Of a stretch of 15,342 nt of DNA, positions 1 through 6,776 are shown piece after piece. The DNA comes from an uncultured Clostridia bacterium (GTDB taxonomy: Bacteria; Bacillota; Clostridia; Oscillospirales; Acutalibacteraceae), in assembly GCA_958445555.1 (NCBI GenBank), contig CAUCSW010000002.1, positions 1-15,342 on the forward strand, in the 5' to 3' direction. A program made the position numbers and the translations under genes. Under the pieces are notes generated by a model. It had not been told where the DNA came from. It did no database searches and saw only the letters and a program-made list of their open reading frames with translations. The first letter of the stretch is position 1, and each line of letters opens with the position of its first letter.

Positions 1-798
1 CTAACTATTCGGGATTCCTTTGTTGTGGTGATTTCGGTAGTCCTATGTTCTCTATGAGCCGTCCCGATTTAGCACCCGCCTACACTTGTGGAACGTACCA
101 CAAGAGAGGTCTTAAAGGTTGCACATCACACCATACCCGTATTGATTTGCTCGATACGATGCTCAAAAAGTATATTGAGCGTGTGATGATGAACTCCGAA
201 AAAATGATTGCTGAATTGGAAAAAGCCATTAAGAGTGAGCCACAAATGATGAAAACCTCTGCTTCCACTATCGCAAATTTAGAGGTGGATTTAGCAAAGG
301 CAAGGGAGAGTTACAAGGCTACTCAAAAGCAGAAAATTCGTGAGTTAATGAAAGCGGAAGGTGTAAACCGTGAAATCATAGAGGAAACCTATGAGGAAAT
401 GGAAACCGAGCTTTTGCAAAAAATTGACGGTCTTGAAAAGCAACTTGAAATGACGGTTGAACGCAGAAACACAACCATAGAGGTCAACCGTATCGCAAAA
501 ACGGCTTTGCAAATTTTCCGTGATATTCTCGACAAGGATAAACTCGACAAGGGCGATCTACCGCTTATTGTTGATAGAATAGTGGTCTTTGACGGCGAAG
601 AGCCGCACATAGACATAGAGTTAAAAGCGGATATTGCTATGTTGCTTGAAGCAGGTACGCTTACCGATGAACAACTCGAAGAAGCAGGTAAAGTCGTAAA
701 TTTTAATTGGGACATCGAAGGTAACTTATCAGCCACAATAGTCCAAACGGTTAAAAACCAAAGGGACAAGGCTTTCGGTGTCAATGTTATATGTGGCG
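1..798 (+). mobile_element. Right end of an integrated element carrying a large serine recombinase
   Basis: The only gene visible is the 3' part of a large serine recombinase, which in many clostridial integrative elements is the last gene beside one end. The stretch is AT-rich compared with everything to its right. The homology switch from recombinase to SpoVT at about 795-800 marks the element end. The rest of the element lies off the left edge, so it cannot be told whether it is a conjugative element, a mobilizable element or a prophage. Confidence 0.75.
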
Positions 799-1253
799 GC
801 GACCCGCTTGAAATATACACCGCTACGGACGGTGAGGTCATATTCAAAAAGTATTCACCGATAGGCGAAATGACCTCTCTGGCTGCTCAGTATGCCGAGG
901 TCATGGCGCAGGACTGCGCTTTCGGTATCGCGGTCTGCGATCGTGACCGTGTTGTGGCGGCAGCGGGGGTATCGAAAAGAGATACCGTTGACCGCAGGAT
1001 ATCGAGTGAGCTTGAGCGGCTGACCGAAGACCGTCGTATATATATCTACAAAAACGGCGAAACAAAGGTGATGAAGCCTTTTGAGGGAAGCGACCTGCGG
1101 GCGGCAATGGCGGCGCCGATAATCTCTTCGGGTGATATTTCGGGAGCGGTCGTTCTTATAATGCCCGAGGGCGCGAATTACGCACCCGGTGAGGCTGACA
1201 TAAGGATATGCCGAGTTGCTGCGGGTTTTTTGGGGAGACAGATGGAAGAATAG
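3..1253 (+). CDS. Large serine recombinase C-terminal region fused in frame to SpoVT GAF domain (5' partial)
   Basis: The frame is open from the window edge, so the true start and the catalytic resolvase domain lie off the left side. Counting from the codon at 3, residues 1-41 form a recombinase zinc-ribbon-like segment (LCCGDFG, then YTCGTY, then GCTSHH). Residues about 60-165 are a charged coiled coil, and residues about 170-210 carry the LPLIVDRIVVFDGEEPHIDI segment typical of the C-terminal domain of large serine recombinases. At about residue 265 the text becomes SpoVT: GDPLEIYTATDGEVIFKKYS, followed by a GAF-like domain (AVCDRDRVVAA, AAPIISSGDISGAVV) and a SpoVT-like end, FLGRQMEE. Base composition changes too: 24/60 G+C in 241-300 against 35/60 in 1081-1140. 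Recombinases of this type integrate and excise conjugative elements or phages. Whether the fusion protein is made or folds is unknown. One zinc ligand of the usual CxxC is Phe11. Confidence 0.85.
   Translation, partial: NYSGFLCCGDFGSPMFSMSRPDLAPAYTCGTYHKRGLKGCTSHHTRIDLLDTMLKKYIERVMMNSEKMIAELEKAIKSEPQMMKTSASTIANLEVDLAKARESYKATQKQKIRELMKAEGVNREIIEETYEEMETELLQKIDGLEKQLEMTVERRNTTIEVNRIAKTALQIFRDILDKDKLDKGDLPLIVDRIVVFDGEEPHIDIELKADIAMLLEAGTLTDEQLEEAGKVVNFNWDIEGNLSATIVQTVKNQRDKAFGVNVICGGDPLEIYTATDGEVIFKKYSPIGEMTSLAAQYAEVMAQDCAFGIAVCDRDRVVAAAGVSKRDTVDRRISSELERLTEDRRIYIYKNGETKVMKPFEGSDLRAAMAAPIISSGDISGAVVLIMPEGANYAPGEADIRICRVAAGFLGRQMEE
790..812 (+). other. Predicted attachment-site junction (attR-like) inside spoVT
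   Basis: The bases ATGTGGCGGCGACCCGCTTG (791-810) encode the switch from VNVIC to GGDPLEI. SpoVT proteins normally read RIREGDPLEI here, so the crossover lies at or just before the GGCGGCGAC segment. The core dinucleotide cannot be fixed without the other end of the element or an uninterrupted relative. Confidence 0.5.
799..1253 (+). pseudogene. spoVT: spoVT 3' fragment, interrupted by the element
   Basis: SpoVT is a forespore regulator of about 178 residues, with an N-terminal AbrB-like swapped-hairpin DNA-binding domain and a C-terminal GAF domain. This fragment encodes about 150 residues beginning at GDPLEIY, which corresponds to about residue 31 of the family. It therefore keeps the end of the hairpin domain and the whole GAF domain but lacks most of the DNA-binding part. 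No convincing ribosome binding site precedes an internal start, so as the DNA stands it can only be read as the tail of the recombinase. If the element excises precisely, an intact gene could be rebuilt with the missing 5' part from the far end. Confidence 0.8.
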
Positions 1254-1254
1254 C

Positions 1255-1278
1255 CGCGACCCGTCGAGGCGGGTCGCG
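1255..1278 (+). terminator. Stem-loop just after the spoVT fragment, possible terminator
   Basis: CGCGACCCG (1255-1263) and CGGGTCGCG (1270-1278) form a perfect 9-bp stem with a TCGAGG loop, starting two bases after the stop codon. No T-run follows, so a classic intrinsic terminator is not certain. Its position fits termination of the original spoVT gene. Confidence 0.4.
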
Positions 1279-1422
1279 CGGCGCCGCCTCTCCGCTCGGA
1301 TCATCTTCATACCGACTCATTCTCCGCCGACTTCAGAGTCGTTCGAAGACCTGCGTCACTCTCTTATAATCGCCTCCCCTGCTTGCCTTTGCAAAAAGTG
1401 TGAAAAAATGTTGAAAAAAGAC

Positions 1423-1451
1423 TTTACAAACGGAAGCGGATGTGTTAGAAT
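1423..1451 (+). promoter_or_regulatory. Sigma-A promoter for pyrR-uracil permease
   Basis: TTTACA (1423-1428) and TAGAAT (1446-1451) are separated by 17 bases. The predicted transcript start is near 1458, leaving a leader of about 160 bases before pyrR. In the 367-base gap 1254-1620 I see the stem-loop after spoVT, this promoter and the attenuator-like leader, and nothing else. Confidence 0.7.
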
Positions 1452-1474
1452 ACCGTAAAAGAACTTTTAAGGGC

Positions 1475-1588
1475 GGTACAGAGAGACCGACAAGGTTTGT
1501 GATATGAGGCACGGCTCGGCCGAGAACTCGGCGTGTGCTCCGTGTCGGTATTTGTTGTGATCTTGTCGTTCGGCAGGGTTATTTTTTT
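1475..1588 (+). promoter_or_regulatory. PyrR-binding leader, probable transcription attenuator
   Basis: GGTACAGAGAGACC (1475-1488) has the form of the PyrR binding loop: a short GGU/ACC stem around CAGAGAG. It is followed by GACAAGG, as in known PyrR sites. CGACAAG (1488-1494) is complementary to CTTGTCG (1562-1568), and a run of seven T lies at 1582-1588. This fits the known logic in which PyrR with UMP holds the anti-antiterminator, frees the distal arm and allows termination. The local hairpin GCCGAGAACTCGGC lies between the two arms. I could not draw a clean terminator stem directly before the T-run, so the fold is inferred only in part. Confidence 0.65.
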
Positions 1589-1620
1589 ATGCCTTTCCGA
1601 GCGAAACGGAGGACAGAACA

Positions 1621-2157
1621 ATGAAATTCAAATCGCAGATTTTGGACGAAGCTTCGGTCGAGAGGGCGCTGCGCAGAATTGCTCACGAGATAATCGAAAA
1701 GAACGGCGGAGTGGACAATGTGGCGCTTGTCGGCATTTACAGAAGAGGCGTTCCTCTCTCAAAAAAAATAGCCGCCAACATTGAGGCGGTAGAGGGTAGA
1801 AGGGTGAATGTCGGAACGGTCGATATTTCTCTCTACAGGGATGATATTTCGGAGATCACTCCCGACCCCACCGTGAACGGTACCGACATCGGCTTTGATG
1901 TCACCGGCAAACGGATCGTCTTGGTCGATGATGTTCTTTATACCGGCAGAACGGCACGGGCGGCTATAGATGCGCTGATGTCCGTGGGCAGACCGTCGGT
2001 CATCCAGCTTGCGGTGCTTATAGACAGGGGCCATCGCGAATTGCCGATAAGAGGAGACTACATCGGCAAGAACATTCCGACCTCGCGAAGCGAGATGATA
2101 TCGGTCTGTTTGCCCGAATACGACGGTAAGACCGCCGTCGAGCTTTATGAGATGTAA
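1621..2157 (+). CDS. pyrR: PyrR: pyrimidine operon attenuation regulator / uracil phosphoribosyltransferase
   Basis: PyrR is an RNA-binding regulator of the phosphoribosyltransferase fold. It senses UMP/UTP and promotes termination in leaders of pyrimidine genes. Many members also convert uracil and PRPP to UMP. The 178-residue length is typical. The PRPP-binding loop is [16 protein letters not shown] (99-114). The N-terminal [17 protein letters not shown] (34-50) and the central [13 protein letters not shown] segment are also family features, as is the C-terminal [20 protein letters not shown]. The ATG at 1621 follows GGAGGA (1608-1613). The gene follows a leader with its own binding loop, so it probably autoregulates. 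It lies 36 bases before a uracil permease, forming a small salvage unit; no de novo pyrimidine genes are in the window. Confidence 0.96.
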   Translation: MKFKSQILDEASVERALRRIAHEIIEKNGGVDNVALVGIYRRGVPLSKKIAANIEAVEGRRVNVGTVDISLYRDDISEITPDPTVNGTDIGFDVTGKRIVLVDDVLYTGRTARAAIDALMSVGRPSVIQLAVLIDRGHRELPIRGDYIGKNIPTSRSEMISVCLPEYDGKTAVELYEM

Positions 2158-2193
2158 AAAACACGAAAGTGTTAAAATAGGGAGGATATACTT

Positions 2194-3570
2194 ATGAAAA
2201 TGATCTACGGCATTAAGGACCGTCCCGGCTTCGGGAAGCTGATCGTCTTCGCATTTCAGCAGCTTCTCGCGATCATGGCGGCTACCATCGCGGTTCCCGC
2301 TATAGTCGGAAACGGCATGACTGCATCTGCGGCGCTCTTCGGTGCAGGCGTGGGAACCATAGTTTACCAGCTCTTCACCAAATTCCGCAGCCCCGTGTTC
2401 CTCGGTTCGTCCTTTGCCTTCATCGGCTCGATGTTTGCGGCATTCGCGGGCGGCATTTCAATGCAGCTCGGATACTTGGGCCTTATACTCGGCGCGGCTT
2501 TCGCAGGTCTTGTATATGTGCTGATCGCTCTTATCGTAAAGCTCGTCGGAGTCAACTGGATAAATAAACTTATGCCTGCGGTCGTTATCGGACCTACGGT
2601 TGCGATAATCGGACTTTCACTTGCGGGAAACGCCGTGGGCGATATGCTTAAAGGCGATATCCTTAACGCCGAAAACGCATCGCTCGCCAGCCCCTATGCG
2701 ACTCTTGCCTGCGGACTTGTGACCCTCTTCACGGTTGTTATCTGCTCAACCTACGGCAAGAAGATGGCAAAACTCATCCCCTTCATTATCGGTATAGTTG
2801 CAGGATACGCGGTGGCAGCCGTAATGACGGTGATCGGACTTAACACCGGAAATACCGCGCTTCAGATAATCGACTTCGCACCCTTCAAGACGCTTGCCGC
2901 CGACGGCGTAAGCTTCAGCACATTCTTCACGGTCCCCGAATTCACATTCCTCAATGCGGCAAAGGGTATAGGAGAGCTGAACGGAGCTTACATAGGAACC
3001 ATCGCAGTGGCTTATGTGCCGGTCGCATTCGTTGTCTTCGCGGAGCACATTGCCGATCATAAGAACCTCTCTACAATAATCGAAAAGGATCTCCTTACCG
3101 ATCCCGGCCTTTCAAGGACTCTCCTCGGCGACGGCATCGGCTCAATGGTAGGAGCCGTGTTCGGCGGATGCCCCAACACCACTTACGGTGAGTCGGTCGG
3201 CTGCGTTGCAATAACAAGAAACGCTTCGGTCGCAACCATCACCGGAACCGCAATAATGTCCATGCTCATCGCCTTCGTTTCACCCTTCGTCGCCTTCCTT
3301 GATTCGATACCTGCCTGCGTAATGGGCGGCGTTTGCGTGACTCTCTACGGATTCATCGCGGTAAGCGGTCTTAAGATGCTCCAGAAGGTCGACCTTGACA
3401 AAAACCGCAACCTCTTCACCGCATCGGTCATCCTGATAGCGGGTATCGGCGGACTGTCGATATCCTTCGGCAAGGTCACCATAACCGAGGTTGCCTGCGC
3501 ACTTATCCTCGGAATCATCACCAATGTGGTCCTCTCGGGCAAAAACAAAAACGAGGACAAAGGCGAATAA
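2194..3570 (+). CDS. uraA: Uracil permease, NCS2 (nucleobase:cation symporter-2) family
   Basis: An integral membrane protein of 458 residues, the normal size for proton-coupled uracil transporters, built almost wholly of hydrophobic segments. Family signatures are FAEHIADH (282-289), which holds a substrate-binding Glu (E284), and GGCPNTTYGESVGCVAITR (324-342), with the second conserved Glu at E333. The start has a clear GGAGG (2181-2185) with good spacing to the ATG. It lies directly behind pyrR in the same direction, so uracil uptake is probably repressed together with pyrR when pyrimidine nucleotides are plentiful. A xanthine or other nucleobase permease of the same family is possible from sequence alone, but the pyrR context points to uracil. 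In Gram-positive naming it would be pyrP. Confidence 0.92.
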   Translation: MKMIYGIKDRPGFGKLIVFAFQQLLAIMAATIAVPAIVGNGMTASAALFGAGVGTIVYQLFTKFRSPVFLGSSFAFIGSMFAAFAGGISMQLGYLGLILGAAFAGLVYVLIALIVKLVGVNWINKLMPAVVIGPTVAIIGLSLAGNAVGDMLKGDILNAENASLASPYATLACGLVTLFTVVICSTYGKKMAKLIPFIIGIVAGYAVAAVMTVIGLNTGNTALQIIDFAPFKTLAADGVSFSTFFTVPEFTFLNAAKGIGELNGAYIGTIAVAYVPVAFVVFAEHIADHKNLSTIIEKDLLTDPGLSRTLLGDGIGSMVGAVFGGCPNTTYGESVGCVAITRNASVATITGTAIMSMLIAFVSPFVAFLDSIPACVMGGVCVTLYGFIAVSGLKMLQKVDLDKNRNLFTASVILIAGIGGLSISFGKVTITEVACALILGIITNVVLSGKNKNEDKGE

Positions 3571-3611
3571 TCTCCTAGAACGGCGTCGACTCGCGATAGA
3601 AAGGAGACTTT
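3571..3611 (+). terminator. Weak inverted repeat after the permease gene
   Basis: TCTCCT (3571-3576) directly after the stop pairs with AGGAGA (3602-3607), followed by CTTTT. The loop is long (25 bases), so this is a weak candidate. The strong hairpin at 3670-3704 may also stop plus-strand transcripts, though it lacks a T-run on that side. Confidence 0.25.
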
Positions 3612-3657
3612 TGTGATCCTTTCCTTCGCGGCGGCAGAGCAGCCCTCGGATCCCGAT

Positions 3658-3704
3658 AAAGAAAAAGAGGCACCGCCTTCGGACTTTATGTCCGAAGGCG
3701 GTGC
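3658..3704 (-). terminator. Strong intrinsic terminator of the alpha/beta hydrolase gene
   Basis: GCACCGCCTTCGGAC (3670-3684) and GTCCGAAGGCGGTGC (3690-3704) form a perfect 15-bp stem with a 5-base loop. Read on the minus strand it is followed by CTCTTTTTCTTTA (3657-3669), a good U-rich tail. It lies 40 bases after the hydrolase stop and between converging transcription units. Confidence 0.88.
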
Positions 3705-3743
3705 TTGCCATATGCCGTCATTACCGCTCTGTCTGAATACCCG

Positions 3744-4658
3744 TTACCGAATATTTCCGTTTACAAAATCGGATATGGTCTTAAGGACATCGTCATAAGA
3801 AAAATCGTTCAGGATCTCGTGACGGAAGCCTTCAAATATTCTGAGCTCTGCGTTCGCACCGCTTTTGATCAGCCGCTTGTAGACCTTTTTTACGCCCTTG
3901 CCGTAGTCACCCACGGGATCGTCGCCGCCCGACACCAAAAGTATGGGCATCTTTTTGTCGATCTCCCTATACCATTTCGCACTGTTTGCAAGCATATTGA
4001 GGCGGATAAGGTCCTCTGTTGCGCTCACGGTGAACTTGAAGGTGCAAAAGGGATCATGAGCATATTTTTTCAAGGTCTCTTTGTCGGTTGAGATCCAGGA
4101 TGTCGGATCGTTCGGATCAAACCGACTGCTGTAATTTCCGAAGATCATTCGGTCGAGCTTTTCCGAGTGATAGTGCGATCCTTTCCTCTTCTTTATACTT
4201 TTTGCGAGCGCCGCTCCGAAGGATGCCGCAGGGTTGGGACCGCCGGTGCCCATTATTATGAGCATATAGGGATCGGTGCCGTTTATCACCGCGGAACGCA
4301 CTATAAAGGAGCCCATACTGTGCCCCATAAGAATATAAGGGAGCTCGCGCCCGAGCCTTTTGCGCATTGCGTCCGAAAACACCTTTACATCTCGGTAAAG
4401 GTATTTATAGCCGTCCTTTTCGGCTATGAACCCCAACTCTTTTTCGTTGTCGGCGGTGTATCCGTGACCGAGATTATCATAGCCGAATACGGCAAATCCC
4501 TGTTTGCACATATCCTGCATAAATCTGTCATAACGGGCAATGTGCTCGGTCATTCCGTGCACGATATGGAACAGTCCCTTTATTTCTCCGTCGGGAAGAT
4601 AAAGCCTTCCGCTTAAAGTATGGATCCCGTCACTTGACGGCACTTTTACCGTTTCCAT
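3744..4658 (-). CDS. Alpha/beta hydrolase, monoacylglycerol lipase / lysophospholipase-like (serine aminopeptidase S33 type)
   Basis: A 304-residue single-domain alpha/beta hydrolase. The oxyanion region is FHIVHGMTEHIARYDRF (30-46), and the GYDNLGHG segment (59-66) is typical of monoglyceride-lipase-like enzymes. The nucleophile elbow is GHSMGS, with Ser114. The acid is probably Asp247 in SGGDDPVGD, and the His is His280 in GFRHEIL, so the triad is complete. There is no signal peptide, so it should be cytoplasmic and act on ester bonds of lysophospholipids, monoacylglycerols or similar lipids; the true substrate cannot be read from the sequence. The ATG at 4658 follows AAAGGAG with normal spacing. 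It lies 162 bases downstream of the GH3 gene on the same strand, with inverted repeats in between and a strong terminator behind it. Confidence 0.9.
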   Translation of the reverse strand: METVKVPSSDGIHTLSGRLYLPDGEIKGLFHIVHGMTEHIARYDRFMQDMCKQGFAVFGYDNLGHGYTADNEKELGFIAEKDGYKYLYRDVKVFSDAMRKRLGRELPYILMGHSMGSFIVRSAVINGTDPYMLIIMGTGGPNPAASFGAALAKSIKKRKGSHYHSEKLDRMIFGNYSSRFDPNDPTSWISTDKETLKKYAHDPFCTFKFTVSATEDLIRLNMLANSAKWYREIDKKMPILLVSGGDDPVGDYGKGVKKVYKRLIKSGANAELRIFEGFRHEILNDFSYDDVLKTISDFVNGNIR

Positions 4659-4718
4659 GGCAATTCTCCTTTTTGTTATTCGCCCGCCGCCGCTTTTCGG
4701 CGCCGAGCTTTACTGTTT

Positions 4719-4777
4719 GCCGTCCGACGGCGTCTTATTCGCCAACGTACACCCCCGACGGCACCTTGCGCCGTCGG
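4719..4777. repeat. Alternating inverted repeats of CCGACGGC / GCCGTCGG
   Basis: CCGACGGC occurs at 4724-4731 and 4755-4762, and its complement GCCGTCGG at 4770-4777. The second and third copies form an 8-bp hairpin with a 7-base loop. GCCGTC at 4719-4724 also abuts GACGGC. On the minus strand this sits in the 162-base gap between the GH3 stop and the hydrolase start, so alternative hairpins are possible. A further small hairpin, CGACCT-CACA-AGGTCG, lies at 4803-4818. No T-run follows any of them. Confidence 0.5.
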
Positions 4778-4820
4778 CACGCCTTGCACTTGGCCGCACC
4801 CGCGACCTCACAAGGTCGGG

Positions 4821-5978
4821 CTATTTGATGATCCCTTTGTCACGCTTCCATTTGAGAATACGGACGGCAGACTTTTCAAGCTCCTTACGGCTGAGCTCCT
4901 TTTCTTTAAGTGCCTTTAGGACCGCGTGAATCTGAAGCTGATATTCGGTGCTGATTATAAGATCGTTTCCCGCCTTTATTGCCGCTACCGCGGCATATGC
5001 GGCGTCGCCTCCCGTGTATTCGGTTATGGCTTTCATATAAATATCGTCGGTCATTATCACACCGTCGAAACCGAGTTCTTCCCTGAGGATCTTATGCACG
5101 GCAGGGGAAAGCGAGGCCGGCAGTTCTGAGTCCATACACCTGACTATATTGTGCGACACCAGAACGGCGCCGCAGCCCTCGGCGATACCCGCCTTAAAGG
5201 GGAGAAAATCGCACTCTCGGAACTGCTCGATCGACCTATCGTCATAGGCGATGCCGCTATGGGTGTTTTCACAGTCGCCGTAGCCCGGGAAATGCTTCAG
5301 CACGGCAGCAACACCGTTTTTCTCGCTGCCCGTCACGACACGCTTTACAAATTCCGATACCGCCGACGCGTCATCACCAAAGGAGCGGGGATACATATAG
5401 CTCCCCTTTTTGCTCACATCACACACGGGCGCGAGGTTTACATTTATCCCCAGGTTTTTGAGAAATTCAGCTTTTATTACTGCATCAGACTCTATCGCAT
5501 CATATCCGCCTTCAGCAAAAATATCCTTGGCAGATCTGAAGGGGTCTTTGCCGTACTGACTGTAGCGGCTTACGCGGTTTACGGTACCGCCTTCCTCGTC
5601 GACCGCGATGATAAGCGGTATGCTTGATGCCGCCTGATAAGCTGCTATGGCTCCGCAGACCCTTTCGGTCACCGAGTCCTGAAAATCTCGGCCGAAGAGG
5701 ATATACCCCGAAAGCTTATATTTAGAGACATCGGCGACCGCATTCTCTTCGGGACACCGCACAAGAAAGCACTGACCCACGAGCTCTTCGTCGGTCATTC
5801 TGCTTACTATGCTCTCAATGTCTCCGTCACTCAATTTTGAGGGCGTGCCGGGTGTTATCCCCTCGCTTGAGTAATGATTACTGCTGTCCGACTCGCTGAT
5901 GCTCCCGATGCAGCCCGAAAGGCATACAATAAGCATTACCGAAACCGCGAGCAGTATGCGCTTCTTAGTTTTATTCAA
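4821..5978 (-). CDS. GH3 family beta-N-acetylhexosaminidase-like lipoprotein (NagZ type)
   Basis: A 385-residue protein with a lipoprotein signal: KKR (5-7), a hydrophobic stretch and the lipobox LSGC (20-23), so it should be anchored outside the membrane. The GH3 barrel follows: IIAVDEEGGTVNR, KHFPGYGD (228-235) and GVIMTDDIYM, whose first Asp (D311) is the probable nucleophile. NagZ-type enzymes remove N-acetylglucosamine from cell-wall fragments in recycling or turnover. The usual acid/base Asp-x-His dyad reads Asn238-Thr-His240 here (codon AAC), which may alter activity. I chose the TTG start at 5978 because GGAGGG lies 9 bases before it and it gives a normal lipoprotein signal. The frame stays open to an ATG at 6083, which would add 35 unlikely residues before the signal. 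Confidence 0.88.
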   Translation of the reverse strand: MNKTKKRILLAVSVMLIVCLSGCIGSISESDSSNHYSSEGITPGTPSKLSDGDIESIVSRMTDEELVGQCFLVRCPEENAVADVSKYKLSGYILFGRDFQDSVTERVCGAIAAYQAASSIPLIIAVDEEGGTVNRVSRYSQYGKDPFRSAKDIFAEGGYDAIESDAVIKAEFLKNLGINVNLAPVCDVSKKGSYMYPRSFGDDASAVSEFVKRVVTGSEKNGVAAVLKHFPGYGDCENTHSGIAYDDRSIEQFRECDFLPFKAGIAEGCGAVLVSHNIVRCMDSELPASLSPAVHKILREELGFDGVIMTDDIYMKAITEYTGGDAAYAAVAAIKAGNDLIISTEYQLQIHAVLKALKEKELSRKELEKSAVRILKWKRDKGIIK

Positions 5979-5993
5979 TTTGACCAACCCTCC

Positions 5994-6212
5994 GTTTTGC
6001 CCGTGAAAGCGCCGCAAATGCTCCCGCGGACGGATGTTTCCCTTGCCGCTTTTTTGCCGCAAAGCAGCGGGAAAAATCGGCAATGACGCTCGACTTCAGC
6101 CCGCAGGGAAACGAATGCTTTGCGACTGTTATTCCGTTTTCTTTCGCCCGCCCTGACGCGACAAGGACACAGCTTTGTCGTCAAAAGCAGTGTCCGTTCT
6201 TTGTCGGTCGGA
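5994..6212. other. Intergenic region with two imperfect hairpins
   Basis: Between the GH3 start and the stop of the next minus-strand gene I see no further gene. GACAC...GTGTC with inner GCTTT...AAAGC (6166-6194, one A-A mismatch) and TTGCCG...CGGCAA (6043-6048 with 6078-6083) can form hairpins. Neither is followed by a T-run on the minus strand. No clear promoter for the GH3 gene was found. Confidence 0.35.
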
Positions 6213-6776
6213 TCAAACCGGGGAAAAACTTATGCTTTTCAAAATGGACTCCGTTTTGGATCTCATCCAACAGAAAAGCGTCTCCCCGAGCTCCTGATAT
6301 ATGGGGTCGCCGTCGTGAGAGCAGAGCATGGCAAAGGTCTGACCGACGCGCCGCTCAAGGTCGGTCCCTCTGCGATATGCAAGATAATAAAAAGAAAATG
6401 CTCCGCTTTCGGCGGTCTCCTTGTACATCGCCGAATCAAGGTTTCTGAGGTCATCGAAAAAGCTGCGCCGCATAACATCCTCAAGCACGCTCGGAAGCGA
6501 AGCCGATTCGATGGTTGCCACCGCAGAAAAGGCAAGCAGCAGACCCCTCTGAAGCTGGATCTCAAAGCTGTCGTCCTTTTCGTCGGACCAACTCAGTCCC
6601 GCCGCATTTATCGTCTGAACCGCTATTTTACTGCCTGCATCACGGGCAAGCGCAATGTTGCCGCACGCAAGCTGCCGACGGTATTCGCTTTCCTCCTGCA
6701 CGGCACTGTCGGAATCACGACCGCCCTTTTTATCGCCCGCGTCGGCGCCTGCTATTTTGATATCTTCGTCAAACAC
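6213..6776 (-). CDS. Hypothetical protein, 187 aa, coupled to the TSCPD protein
   Basis: I do not recognise this protein. It appears soluble and largely helical, with no membrane segment or signal. Its N-terminus (FDEDIKIAGADAGDKKGG) is charged and probably flexible. The rest has regular helix-like periodicity (QRGLLLAFSAVATIE, LPSVLEDVMRRSFFDDL, SFYYLAYRR). Cysteines are few and show no metal motif. I chose the GTG at 6776, which overlaps the end of the TSCPD gene by 8 bases, so the two are probably translated together; a GCAGGG lies just upstream. TTG at 6821 and GTG at 6815 are other possible starts but have no binding site. Antisense open frames across this region look like shadows, since the minus-strand gene fits the operon spacing. 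Confidence 0.65.
   Translation of the reverse strand: MFDEDIKIAGADAGDKKGGRDSDSAVQEESEYRRQLACGNIALARDAGSKIAVQTINAAGLSWSDEKDDSFEIQLQRGLLLAFSAVATIESASLPSVLEDVMRRSFFDDLRNLDSAMYKETAESGAFSFYYLAYRRGTDLERRVGQTFAMLCSHDGDPIYQELGETLFCWMRSKTESILKSISFSPV

Noticed and set aside
1254..1620. Small plus-strand open frames in the pyrR leader
   Set aside because: They lack ribosome binding sites and overlap the promoter and PyrR loop; the region behaves as a leader.
5979..6083. ATG at 6083 as start of the GH3 lipoprotein
   Set aside because: It would place 35 charged residues before the lipoprotein signal. The TTG at 5978 has GGAGGG at 9 bases and gives a normal signal peptide.
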